DNA of 64,000 nt from Cupriavidus basilensis (lineage in GTDB: Bacteria; Pseudomonadota; Gammaproteobacteria; Burkholderiales; Burkholderiaceae). The translations under genes and the position numbers were made by a program. Positions 10,197 through 18,245 of this stretch are shown piece by piece. The stretch spans positions 2,232,001 to 2,296,000 of the forward strand of contig NZ_CP062804.1 of the NCBI RefSeq assembly GCF_008801925.2, given 5' to 3'. The notes under the pieces were generated by a model. That model saw only the letters and a list, made by a program, of their open reading frames with translations, ran no database searches and was not told where the DNA came from. Each line of letters begins with the position of its first letter. Position 1 is the stretch's first letter.

Positions 10197-10212
10197 CAGG
10201 CCAGGCATGCGG

Positions 10213-11595
10213 CTAGGCGAGCTGGCCGCAGCCGGCCCGCGCATTGCGGCAAAGCCCTTGCGCTTCCAGGAACAACGCCACGTCCAGGCACCTTGTTTCC
10301 TGCCACGGCGGCGCGATTAGCTGTACGCCGAGGGGCAGGCCAGCCACGGCGCAAGGCGCGGCGACCACGGGCAGCCCCGCCAGCGAGACAGGGCGAGTCA
10401 GGTGGCCGGCATCTGCGCGCGGCACGTAGGTCCGCTTGCCGCCAGCGATCTGCTCCGCTCCGATCAGGGGTGCGGCGTATGGCGTGGTGCATGCCAGCAG
10501 CAGGTCAACCTCATCGAACAGTGCCTCCAGCTTCTCGCGCCACACGGCCTGGTAGGCCTTGGCCAACTGGTACCAGCCCTCGGGGATGGACAGGCCGGCC
10601 AGCATGCGCTGGCGCACAAAGGCGCTATAGCCAGGATGGCGCTCGGCGAAGCCGCGCTGCACATGGTTGCGCCCGACCTCAAACGCGGAAATGATCGACG
10701 CGGCGTCGCGCGCAAGATCGGCTTCCGGTAAATCGATCTTCCGTACAGCATCAAACGCCGAGGCAACGCGCAGCACGGCATCCTGGGCCTCGTCCTGCGC
10801 GAAATCGCCAAAGCCGGCTTGCAGAATCCCCACGCGCAGGCCCGTCATCGACACGCCGGCAGGCCGCACCGGCTCGCCGGGTCCGGGTTCGGCTGCGGAC
10901 CCCAGCATCGCGCGGTATGCCATTGCCAGTCCGGTTGCATCCGAGGCCATCGGACCCACCGCGTCCAGGCTCTCGGCATACGGAAAGCACCCTTGCGCCG
11001 AAATGCGGCCCGTGGTCGGCCGCAGGCCCCAAATGCCGCAGAACGACGCCGGCGCGCGAATGGATCCGTTGGTATCGGACCCGATGCCAATCGGTGCGAT
11101 CCCGGCTGCAATCGCCGCGGCGGTGCCCGCCGACGATCCGCCCGCGATCCTGGCCGGATCCAGCGGATTGCGCACCGGTCCGCCGATCACGTTCTCGCCG
11201 GTAGCGCCGCAGGCATACTCGTCCATCTGTGTCAGCGCCACCGGGATCGCGCCGGCCGCCATCAATGCTTGCACCGCGGCGGCGCTGCGGGTGGCGGGCG
11301 GCTCATTCGCCCGCGCTTGGGCGCCGGCAAGAGTCGCGTGGCCTTCCACGTCCAGCAGGTTCTTGACGACAAAAGGCACGCCAGCCAGGGCAAACGGGGC
11401 CTTGCCGGCGAGGCGGGCCGTGTCGCAGGCGCCCGCGCCGACAATGGCCTCCCGCGCCAGCAGCCGGGAGACACAGTTCAGCGGCGCCACCTGCGCCGCC
11501 CTGGCAAGGCTGGCCCGAACCACGTCTTGCGCGGAATGACTCCCGCCGCGGAGCTGCGCCGCGATGCCAGTGACGGACTGCAAATCAACCGCCAT
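10213..11595 (-). CDS. Amidase signature-family hydrolase, AtzE-like
   Basis: A 460-residue amidase of the GatA/AtzE type. The Ser-cisSer-Lys triad is visible: Lys78 in PFVVKNLLDVEG, Ser154 in GGSSAGTAA, and Ser178 in SDTNGSIRAPASF. AtzE hydrolyses 1-carboxybiuret as a complex with the small protein AtzG, and an AtzG-like gene overlaps this start by 11 bases. The ATG at 11595 was chosen because the sequence before it is the shadow of that partner. No cyanuric acid hydrolase is nearby, so the true substrate may be another amide. It ends 16 bases from the convergent RpiR gene. Confidence 0.88.
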   Translation of the reverse strand: MAVDLQSVTGIAAQLRGGSHSAQDVVRASLARAAQVAPLNCVSRLLAREAIVGAGACDTARLAGKAPFALAGVPFVVKNLLDVEGHATLAGAQARANEPPATRSAAAVQALMAAGAIPVALTQMDEYACGATGENVIGGPVRNPLDPARIAGGSSAGTAAAIAAGIAPIGIGSDTNGSIRAPASFCGIWGLRPTTGRISAQGCFPYAESLDAVGPMASDATGLAMAYRAMLGSAAEPGPGEPVRPAGVSMTGLRVGILQAGFGDFAQDEAQDAVLRVASAFDAVRKIDLPEADLARDAASIISAFEVGRNHVQRGFAERHPGYSAFVRQRMLAGLSIPEGWYQLAKAYQAVWREKLEALFDEVDLLLACTTPYAAPLIGAEQIAGGKRTYVPRADAGHLTRPVSLAGLPVVAAPCAVAGLPLGVQLIAPPWQETRCLDVALFLEAQGLCRNARAGCGQLA

Positions 11596-11788
11596 CGCCG
11601 CCCCCCACCCTGCTCCGCACCGGCCCGCTTGCCAAGGCATTGGCAAGCCCCTGCGCCATGCCCTCCATGCCCTGCACCAGCGCCACGACAGCCTCGATAT
11701 CCTGCGCCGAAACCGGCGGCCGGACTTTGCCAATGGCCGTATCGACGGCAGCCCGCAGTTCCGCCTGCGTCATGCGTTGCGTCGCCAT
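11585..11788 (-). CDS. AtzG-like small subunit (DUF4089 type)
   Basis: A 67-residue protein that resembles AtzG, the GatC-like companion that stabilises AtzE amidases. It is almost entirely helical, with MTQAELRAAVDTAIGKVRPPVS then a second helix EAVVALVQGMEGMAQGLANAL. Its end overlaps the AtzE-like start, as in known atzE/atzG pairs, and it starts directly after the MFS stop. Recognition rests on size, position and helical pattern. Confidence 0.8.
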   Translation of the reverse strand: MATQRMTQAELRAAVDTAIGKVRPPVSAQDIEAVVALVQGMEGMAQGLANALASGPVRSRVGGGDGG

Positions 11789-11789
11789 C

Positions 11790-13124
11790 TCACACCTGCC
11801 GGTCGGACATGAGCTCGCGCGGAATGGCGAGGATCAGCACCGCAGCAATCAGCATCATGGCCGCCAGTGCCAGCACCCCCAGCGAGATGCTGCCGGTGGA
11901 CTGCTTGATGCCACCCATGAGCACGGGGCCGATCAAGCCAGCGAGGCTGGCGGCACTGTTGATCATGGCGATGCCGCCAGCGGCGGCCGTACCGGCCAGC
12001 ACGCGGCCCGGCAGGCCCCAGAACATCGCCAGCGTCGCCATCAGGCCGGAGATGCCGATGGTCAGGAACACCATGGCCATGACGGTATTGTGCGCAAACA
12101 GCGTGCTGGCCCACATGGCGGCGGCCGCGACAAAGAGCGGGACGGCGGCATGCAGGCGCCGCTCGCCCACGCGCTGCGCATGCGCCGCGTTGCGGTTCAT
12201 CACCACGCAGGCAACGCCATACGGGATTGCCGTCAGCAAGGCAATCTCGAGGGGAGACTGCATGCCCGTGGACTGGATGATGGTCGGGAGCCAGAACACC
12301 AGGCCATAGTTGCCGATATTGAACAGCAGGCAAATGCCCATCAGCATCCACAGCACCGGGGATTTGAGCGCGGCCACGAAGCTCGTGTTCTTGCGGGCGT
12401 TTTCCGTGGATAGCGTGGTGGTGATCGCCGCCGCTTCCGCCTTGGTCAGCCAGGGCGCGGCCTGAGGCGACTCCGGCAGCATCTTGAGCACGAGCAGGCC
12501 CAGCACGATCGCCGGCAACGCTTCGATCAGGAACATCCACTGCCAGCCCTGCAAGCCATGCAGGTCATGCGTGCCGGACATCAGCGCGCCAGAAATCGGC
12601 CCGCCCAGCACCATCCCCAGCGGCATCGCCAGGAACAGGATCGACATGATCTTCGACTGCCGGGCCGCCGGATACCATTTGTTCAGGTACATGACCGCGG
12701 CAGGGAAGAAGCCGGCTTCCGTCACGCCCAGCATGAAACGGGCGAAGTAGAACTCCGCTGGCGTGCTCACCAGCATGGTCGCGGCGGAAACCAGCCCCCA
12801 CACGATCATGATGGCGGCCATGCTCTTGCGCATGCCCAGCCGATAGATCAGCAGGCTGCTGGGCACCTGGCAGAGCATGTAGCCCCAGAAGAAGATACCG
12901 GCCCCGACGCCGTACACCACGTCGCTCAGCCCCAGCGCCTGCTGCATCTGCAGCTTGGCAAAGCCAACATTCACCCGGTCCAGGTAGCTGAAGAAATAGC
13001 AAAGGACGATGAACGGCACGATGCGCCTGGTCACCTTGGCGAAGGCGGCGGCGTCCAGCCCGCTCTCAACGCGGGGCGCTTGCCCCGCATCACCCAGGGT
13101 GGCGGGGTTCTTGACAACGGTCAT
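11790..13124 (-). CDS. MFS transporter, anion:cation symporter (ACS) type
   Basis: A 444-residue inner-membrane transporter with about 12 hydrophobic segments. The N-terminal YFFSYLDRVNVGFAKLQM signature is typical of the ACS family, which imports organic anions such as glucarate, phthalate or tartrate with protons. It lies one base upstream of the AtzG-like gene and 23 bases downstream of the binding-protein gene, so it belongs to the same operon. It is probably the uptake system for the operon's amide or acylated amino-acid substrate. The substrate itself is not readable. Confidence 0.9.
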   Translation of the reverse strand: MTVVKNPATLGDAGQAPRVESGLDAAAFAKVTRRIVPFIVLCYFFSYLDRVNVGFAKLQMQQALGLSDVVYGVGAGIFFWGYMLCQVPSSLLIYRLGMRKSMAAIMIVWGLVSAATMLVSTPAEFYFARFMLGVTEAGFFPAAVMYLNKWYPAARQSKIMSILFLAMPLGMVLGGPISGALMSGTHDLHGLQGWQWMFLIEALPAIVLGLLVLKMLPESPQAAPWLTKAEAAAITTTLSTENARKNTSFVAALKSPVLWMLMGICLLFNIGNYGLVFWLPTIIQSTGMQSPLEIALLTAIPYGVACVVMNRNAAHAQRVGERRLHAAVPLFVAAAAMWASTLFAHNTVMAMVFLTIGISGLMATLAMFWGLPGRVLAGTAAAGGIAMINSAASLAGLIGPVLMGGIKQSTGSISLGVLALAAMMLIAAVLILAIPRELMSDRQV

Positions 13125-13147
13125 GCTGGTCTCCTCCTGGTACGAAA

Positions 13148-14059
13148 TTACTCAAACGCTTCGTCGTTGGGCTGGTCGTAAGCTCTCTTGACCGCGGCGC
13201 TCATCGGGAACTCGAAATTGATGTTCTTAGGCGGCACCGGCTTGCTGAACCATTTGTCGTACAGGCCCTTGATCTCGCCGCTCTTCATCAGGCCGGTGAT
13301 CACGCCGTCGACCAGCTTCTTGAACTCGGGATCGTCCTTGCGCATCATGAAGCCGTAGGCCTCGAACGACTGGGGCGTGCCAACCACTTCCCATTCCGCC
13401 GGGTTCGGCGCCAGCGTTTTCGCGCCCGACAGCAGCACGTCGTCCATCATGAAGGCGGAAACGCGGCCCGATTGCAGGATCAGGAACGACTCGCCGTAGT
13501 CCTTGGCGCTCTGGATCGTGATGTTGGCCTTCTTGTCGTCGTTGAGCTTGCGCAGGATCCGCTCGGACGTGGTGCCCGCGTTGGTGACCACGGCCTTGCC
13601 GCCAAGGTCCGGGAAGTCGTGCACCGGGCCGCCCTTCTTGACCAGCAAGCGCGTGCCGGCAACAAAGAAGGTGGTGGAGAACGCCACCTGCTGCTGGCGC
13701 GCTTTCAGGTTGGTGGTGACCCCGCACTCCAGGTCGACCGTGCCGTTCTGGACCAGGGATATGCGGTTCTGCGACGTGACCGGCACCATGCGCACATCAA
13801 GCTTGGCCAACCCCGCCTGCTTCTTGACCTCGGCCACCACCTTGTCGCAGATGTCCTGCGAGTAGCCGATCACCTTCTGGTTGCTGTCGTAGTAGGAAAA
13901 CGGGATCGAGGTGGTGCGATGCCCGATCGTGATCGTTCCCGACGCCTTGATCCGGGTCAGCGTGGGGCTGGCAGCCACATCCGAGGCCTGGACCGCCCCC
14001 ACGCCAAGCATCGCTCCCAGCATTGCCAATCCGAGGCAGGTGGCTTTCACAGCTTTCAT
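13148..14059 (-). CDS. Amino-acid ABC-type periplasmic substrate-binding protein
   Basis: A 303-residue secreted binding protein of the GltI/PBP-II family. A signal peptide covers about residues 1-25 (LGLAMLGAMLGVGAVQA), followed by GTITIGHRTTSIPFSYYD, the usual start of the amino-acid-binding lobe, and SLVQNGTVDLECGVTTN, a glutamate/aspartate-type pocket segment. It leads the operon with MFS, AtzG-like and AtzE-like genes, but no ABC permease or ATPase is present here. It must borrow a distant transporter or serve as a sensor. An operator-like repeat lies about 60-75 bases upstream. Confidence 0.88.
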   Translation of the reverse strand: MKAVKATCLGLAMLGAMLGVGAVQASDVAASPTLTRIKASGTITIGHRTTSIPFSYYDSNQKVIGYSQDICDKVVAEVKKQAGLAKLDVRMVPVTSQNRISLVQNGTVDLECGVTTNLKARQQQVAFSTTFFVAGTRLLVKKGGPVHDFPDLGGKAVVTNAGTTSERILRKLNDDKKANITIQSAKDYGESFLILQSGRVSAFMMDDVLLSGAKTLAPNPAEWEVVGTPQSFEAYGFMMRKDDPEFKKLVDGVITGLMKSGEIKGLYDKWFSKPVPPKNINFEFPMSAAVKRAYDQPNDEAFE

Positions 14060-14119
14060 TTATCGCTCCTTGTTTAGCAGACATGCGACGGGCCATCGCG
14101 TTTGAATACTATTCACTGA

Positions 14120-14133
14120 GCAACAACTGTTCC
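14120..14133. promoter_or_regulatory. Candidate RpiR operator, site 3
   Basis: GCAACAACTGTTCC is the third member of the set GCAACAA(T/C)(T/C)GTTnC. It sits upstream of the binding-protein/MFS/AtzG/AtzE operon, between it and a divergent LysR gene. It would place the whole cluster under one regulator if real. Confidence 0.45.
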
Positions 14134-14318
14134 ATCATGGATAACCATGAAACATATGTATTTTTTGCGGGAAAAATGAAGTAACAGACGCATCACGCAC
14201 CAAATAAGGCGATACAAATGGTGCATGACCGGCCTCATTTTGAGGCACGACGGAACCAGCAGGCCTGCGCAACCAGGCGTAGCATGTCGCGCTCGCCTCC
14301 AGCTTTTGACCCAGCCTC

Positions 14319-15236
14319 ATGCGTTCCATGCGATCCCTGCCGCCTCTCGTCACCCTGCGCGCGTTCGAAGCTGCCGCCAGGCGCCTGAGCTTTAGCCTGG
14401 CGGGGCAAGAGCTTTTTGTGTCACAGAGCGCCGTCAGCCACCATATCCAGCGCCTGGAGAACGACCTGGGCGTGACGCTGTTCGAGCGGCGCGCGCGCGC
14501 GGTTGTGCTGACGCCCGCGGGGCAGGTGTATTACGCCAAGGTACATGCAGCGTTCGAGCTGCTGCGCGACGGCACGGAGCAGGTACGGACGCCCGGCACG
14601 GCGCGCACGACGCTGACCGTGGGGCTGCTGGCGTCGTTTGGCACGCGCTGGCTGGCGCCGCGCTTGCAGGCGTTCTACCTGGCGCATCCCGGCATCGACC
14701 TGCAGTTGCGGCCGGATATCGGCCTGGCCGATGTGGCCGGCGGCGAGGTCGACGTAGCGATCCGCTACGGGCGCGGCGCCTGGCCGGGCGTGCAGGCGCA
14801 GCAACTCATGCCGGAGCGCCTGTCGGTGGTCTGCGTGCCCGGCCTGATCGCCGGGCCGGACCGGCCCGCCACGCCACAGGACCTGCTGCGCTTTGCGTTT
14901 TTATCGTCGCATGCCCGGCAGCCGTTCGAGTGGGACGCTTGGTCGCGCCGCTTTGGCCTGGACCTGAGCCAGGCGCAGACCGTGCATCTGCACGACTACA
15001 ACATCGTGGTGGAAGCGGCGCTCGCCGGCCAGGGCATCGCCATGGGCCGCCACCGCCTGATCGCCCAGCAACTGGCCAGCGGCGCGCTGGTGCAGGCCCT
15101 GCCCGACGCGGTACTGGATGATCCCGGCATCGGCTGGTGGCTGGTCGCACCGCGCGGCGCGCTGGGCGAGGCCGCGTCGGCGTTCCGTGGCTGGCTGATG
15201 GCGGCGGCCGCCGAGGATACGCTGGACCGCGCCTGA
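14319..15236 (+). CDS. LysR-family regulator, GcvA-like subgroup
   Basis: A 305-residue regulator with the GcvA-type N-terminus (LPPLVTLRAFEAAARRLSFSLAGQELFVSQSAVSHHIQRLE) and a standard effector-binding domain. GcvA-like members usually control neighbouring amino-acid or amine genes. It is divergent from the binding-protein operon and runs toward ridA and a class V aminotransferase, so either unit may be its target. The ATG at 14328 is an equally good start three codons in. The ligand is unknown. Confidence 0.9.
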   Translation: MRSMRSLPPLVTLRAFEAAARRLSFSLAGQELFVSQSAVSHHIQRLENDLGVTLFERRARAVVLTPAGQVYYAKVHAAFELLRDGTEQVRTPGTARTTLTVGLLASFGTRWLAPRLQAFYLAHPGIDLQLRPDIGLADVAGGEVDVAIRYGRGAWPGVQAQQLMPERLSVVCVPGLIAGPDRPATPQDLLRFAFLSSHARQPFEWDAWSRRFGLDLSQAQTVHLHDYNIVVEAALAGQGIAMGRHRLIAQQLASGALVQALPDAVLDDPGIGWWLVAPRGALGEAASAFRGWLMAAAAEDTLDRA

Positions 15237-15375
15237 TGCCACGTGGCGCCGCATGGCATCACATGATCACCCACGGATTAGTTTTACTCATGTGTGGCAG
15301 GGCAAGAATTGATTGGTTTCCCGGCCGCCAAGCCGATAGGATGGGCCTTCCCAATCTCTTTCCCGCGCAACCCCC

Positions 15376-15849
15376 ATGACTCTCTCCCTCTCCGCCCGCG
15401 TGGCCGAACTCGGGCTGACCCTCGAAGCCGCGGCCGCGCCCGCTGCCAACTATGTGTCGTTCGTGCAGGACGGCAACCAGCTCTTTATCTCCGGCCAGAT
15501 CTCCCGCGAACATGGCCAGGCCGCGTACCTGGGCCGCCTGGGCGACAATATTTCGGACGAAGACGGCGTGCGGGCGGCGCGGCTGTCGGCGCTCGGCATC
15601 CTGTCGCAGATCGCCGCCGCCACGGGTGACCGGCTCGACCGGGTGGCCCGTGTGGTGCGGCTGGGCGTGTTCGTGGCTTGTACGCCGGACTTCAATCGCC
15701 AGAGCGCCATCGCCAACGGTGCGTCGGACCTGATGGTGCAAGTCTTCGGCGATGCGGGCCGCCATGCGCGCAGTGCCGTGGGCGTGGCCGCGCTGCCTGC
15801 CGGCGTTGCCGTGGAAGTCGAAGCGGTCATCTCGCTGACTTCGGCCTGA
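15376..15849 (+). CDS. RidA-family (YjgF/UK114) enamine/imine deaminase
   Basis: A 157-residue RidA-superfamily protein of the longer COG0251 subgroup. RidA proteins hydrolyse reactive enamine/imine intermediates released by PLP enzymes. The conserved active-site Arg is present in HARSAVGVAALP, with the family's closing VEVEAVI. It lies 26 bases before a PLP-dependent class V aminotransferase gene, which fits a role in clearing that enzyme's intermediates. Expected to be cytosolic and trimeric. Confidence 0.9.
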   Translation: MTLSLSARVAELGLTLEAAAAPAANYVSFVQDGNQLFISGQISREHGQAAYLGRLGDNISDEDGVRAARLSALGILSQIAAATGDRLDRVARVVRLGVFVACTPDFNRQSAIANGASDLMVQVFGDAGRHARSAVGVAALPAGVAVEVEAVISLTSA

Positions 15850-15875
15850 ACCGAACGCGCATCACAGGAACTCCC

Positions 15876-17072
15876 ATGCCAGCCCCCCTCACCGCTGCCG
15901 CCATCGACGCCCTGCGCGCCCTTACCCCGGGTGTGCAAGGCACCACGCACTTCAACCACGGCGGCGCCTCCCTGCCGTCAGCGGCCACGCTCGAGGCGAT
16001 CTACAGCCACCTGCAGCGCGAGGCCACGCTGGGACCGATGGAAGCCGGCGTCGCGGCGCGCGAACAAACGGAACGCGCGCGCACCCTCGCCGCGCAACTG
16101 CTCAACGCCCAGCCGGCGGAAATCGCGCTGACCACGGGCAATTCGCCCGGCTGGGGCGCTGCGTTCGCCGCCCTGGGAGCCTGGCAACCCGGCGACAGGA
16201 TCCTGGTCGGGCGCCACGAATGGGGCGGCAACCTGGCCACCATGCGCCTCACGGCGCAGCGCGCGGGCGCGTCGATCGAAGCCATTCCGTCCGACGACAG
16301 CGGCGCGGTGGATCCCGAGGCGCTGGAGGCCATGCTGGACGACCGCGTGCGCCTGATTGCGCTGACCTGGCTGCCGGCCAACGGCGGGCTGATCAACCCC
16401 GCAGCGGCCATCGGAAAGGTAGCGCGGCGCCACGGCATCCCCTACTTCATCGACGCCGCGCAGGCGGTGGGGCAATTGCCGATCGATGTCGCCCAGTTGG
16501 GCTGCGACGTGCTCAGCGGCGCAGGGCGCAAGGCACTGCGCGGCCCAAGGGGAACAGGCCTGCTCTATGTGCGGCAGGACTTCCTGCCCCGGCTCACGCC
16601 GGCATTCGTCGACACGTACTCTGCGCCGCTGAACGCAGACGGCGAGCCGGTGTTGCTGGCCGGCGCGGCCCGCTTCGAATCGGCGGAAGCATCGATGGCG
16701 CTGCGCTGCGGCCTGGCCAACGCCTTGCAGGAAGCGCTGGAAATCGGCCTCGAGAACATCCGTGCGCGGATCGATGCCACCGCGCAGGCGCTGCGTGCGC
16801 AGCTGGCCGGCATACCCGGCGTGACGGTGCTGGACCAGGGCCACGAGCGCTCCGGACTGGTGGCGTTCAACCTGGCCGGCCAGGACCCGGTCTCGGTGCA
16901 GCGCAGCCTGGCGGCGCAGGGCGTGGTGATCGGCAGCAACGGCGTCGCCTATACGCCCCTGGATATGCACGCCCGCGGACTCAGCCAGATCGCCCGCGCA
17001 TCGGTCAGCTACCTGACCACCGAGGCGGAGATCGGGAGGTTGCTGGAGGGCTTGCGGGCGCTGGTGCGTTAG
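15876..17072 (+). CDS. Class V aminotransferase / cysteine-desulfurase-like PLP enzyme
   Basis: A 398-residue PLP enzyme of the NifS/IscS fold group. The chosen ATG at 15876 begins MPAPLTAAAIDAL and leads to HFNHGGASLPS, the usual opening of this family. The PLP-lysine region is DVLSGAGRKALRGPRGTGLLYV, and FIDAAQAVGQLPID carries the cofactor Asp. There is no obvious desulfurase-type catalytic Cys loop near the C-terminus, so a lyase or aminotransferase role is more likely than sulfur transfer. The longer frame from 15678 only shadows ridA. Paired with ridA. Confidence 0.87.
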   Translation: MPAPLTAAAIDALRALTPGVQGTTHFNHGGASLPSAATLEAIYSHLQREATLGPMEAGVAAREQTERARTLAAQLLNAQPAEIALTTGNSPGWGAAFAALGAWQPGDRILVGRHEWGGNLATMRLTAQRAGASIEAIPSDDSGAVDPEALEAMLDDRVRLIALTWLPANGGLINPAAAIGKVARRHGIPYFIDAAQAVGQLPIDVAQLGCDVLSGAGRKALRGPRGTGLLYVRQDFLPRLTPAFVDTYSAPLNADGEPVLLAGAARFESAEASMALRCGLANALQEALEIGLENIRARIDATAQALRAQLAGIPGVTVLDQGHERSGLVAFNLAGQDPVSVQRSLAAQGVVIGSNGVAYTPLDMHARGLSQIARASVSYLTTEAEIGRLLEGLRALVR

Positions 17073-17330
17073 GGCGCCGGACCGGGCTTCTCATCGTGCT
17101 GCGCATCGCGCGACATCGAGGCCACCGCGCACGTGCACGAAGTGTGCGAACTGGCCAAACTAGCGGCAGCGCTCCTCCGGCTGCCTGAATAGGGGTTTAT
17201 GCCAACTTCTCTGCGGCCCCGGGTTGCGGTCTACTGGAAGCGAATCAAGACGTGGCTGGAGCGTGGATTGGCACTGCTTAGCTTGCCACTACATGCCAGC
17301 CGTGGGATTCCGACTCCAGGAGACAACACC

Positions 17331-17444
17331 ATGGTGACCAAGCAGGACGAAAGCTTCATTTTGAAGAACCTTCTCGCGCTGGCAGCAGTGGAGGCCCTCG
17401 GCGGCGCGATTGCGCTAGGCTTCGCCTTCAATCTCCTGACCTGA
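17331..17444 (+). CDS. Small hydrophobic peptide, 37 residues, unknown function
   Basis: The ATG at 17331 is preceded by AGGAG (17318-17322) at ideal spacing. The peptide MVTKQDESFILKNLLALAAV then ends in a hydrophobic EALGGAIALGFAFNLLT tail, giving one likely transmembrane helix with a short charged N-terminus. A longer frame from 17199 exists but lacks a matching ribosome site. It is not a shadow of another gene. No family recognised. Confidence 0.5.
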   Translation: MVTKQDESFILKNLLALAAVEALGGAIALGFAFNLLT

Positions 17445-17530
17445 CTCAAAGGACAACAGAGATCCTCCATCGTTGTCAGGTATCAAAGGTATAAAGAGAA
17501 TCCAGAAAGAATCCAGGCTTTATTAAAGCT

Positions 17531-17567
17531 CCCCGGCACTGGCTTTGATCCGGCCAGTTTTCCGGGG
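17531..17567. terminator. Strong bipartite hairpin, possible bidirectional terminator
   Basis: CCCCGG (17531-17536) pairs with CCGGGG (17562-17567), and ACTGGC (17538-17543) pairs with GCCAGT (17553-17558). TTTATT-rich sequence flanks the left side. It lies about 85 bases past the small peptide and about 105 past the EF-hand gene stop, which converge here. Confidence 0.45.
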
Positions 17568-17671
17568 ATCTCTGTCGTCAGGGACCCGTATTTTCAGTGC
17601 TGTCCCGTCGTCCGCTGCCGGCGGAACCTGGGCGCATTTCAGCTCGCAAGCGCCCTGCCGGCAGCGCCAGG

Positions 17672-18028
17672 TCAGTTCAGGCTTCCCGGATTCTGCGCCG
17701 CGGCTTTCTGCTTGGCCTTGGCCGCAAAGTACGCGCCAATCTGCTTCTGCGTAATCTCGCCCTTCTTCTTCGTATCGATCTTGTCGAAGTTCTTGTAGAC
17801 CTCCGGCATGCCGGCCTCTGCTTCCTCGCGGCTCAGCTTGCCGTCGTGGTTGGTATCGGCGGCAGCGAACTTCTCTGCGAATTTCGCCTTGGCTTCCTTT
17901 GGATTCATGGGCGCTTGCGGCGCCGCCTGGGGGGCGGGTTGCGGCGCGGGTTGTTGCGCGCCGACAGTGCCGGATGCAAAGAATGCGACCAGCGCCAGGC
18001 TGGCGGTCGACAGTAGCCGTGGAATCAT
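17672..18028 (-). CDS. Secreted EF-hand calcium-binding protein
   Basis: A 118-residue exported protein. The start at 18028 follows AGGAGACTC and gives a signal peptide (residues 1-24, ending GTVGA), then a short Pro/Ala/Gln-rich linker. One canonical EF-hand loop DTNHDGKLSREEAE and a weaker second one, DKIDTKKKGEIT, follow, so it is a pair with one degenerate loop. It is probably periplasmic. The open frame extends to 18268, but that extension is not credible coding sequence. Confidence 0.85.
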   Translation of the reverse strand: MIPRLLSTASLALVAFFASGTVGAQQPAPQPAPQAAPQAPMNPKEAKAKFAEKFAAADTNHDGKLSREEAEAGMPEVYKNFDKIDTKKKGEITQKQIGAYFAAKAKQKAAAQNPGSLN

Positions 18029-18245
18029 TAGAGTCTCCTGGAACACTTCGATGGTATCGCCGGCCGGTCCCGCGGTCGTCGGCGGCCGGTTGGCTTGTGC
18101 AGAGATCGGGAGCAATCGATCCCCCGGGCCCGCGGCTAAGATCATCGTCGGCTTTCCGGTATTGCGGAATTTAGTTATTTCGGTATCTGATATTAGCGTT
18201 TTGCCAGTCAGGCGGTGGTGACGCGCGGCAATGCGCGCTGGCGGG

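Noticed and set aside
10213..11788. Interpretation as a cyanuric acid degradation locus
   Set aside because: The AtzE/AtzG-like pair is present, but no cyanuric acid hydrolase is, and the AtzF gene is about 40 kb away in a different operon.
14200..14233. GCACCA and TGGTGC half-sites resembling an NtrC box
   Set aside because: The half-sites are 16 bases apart rather than 5, so they do not fit the NtrC consensus.
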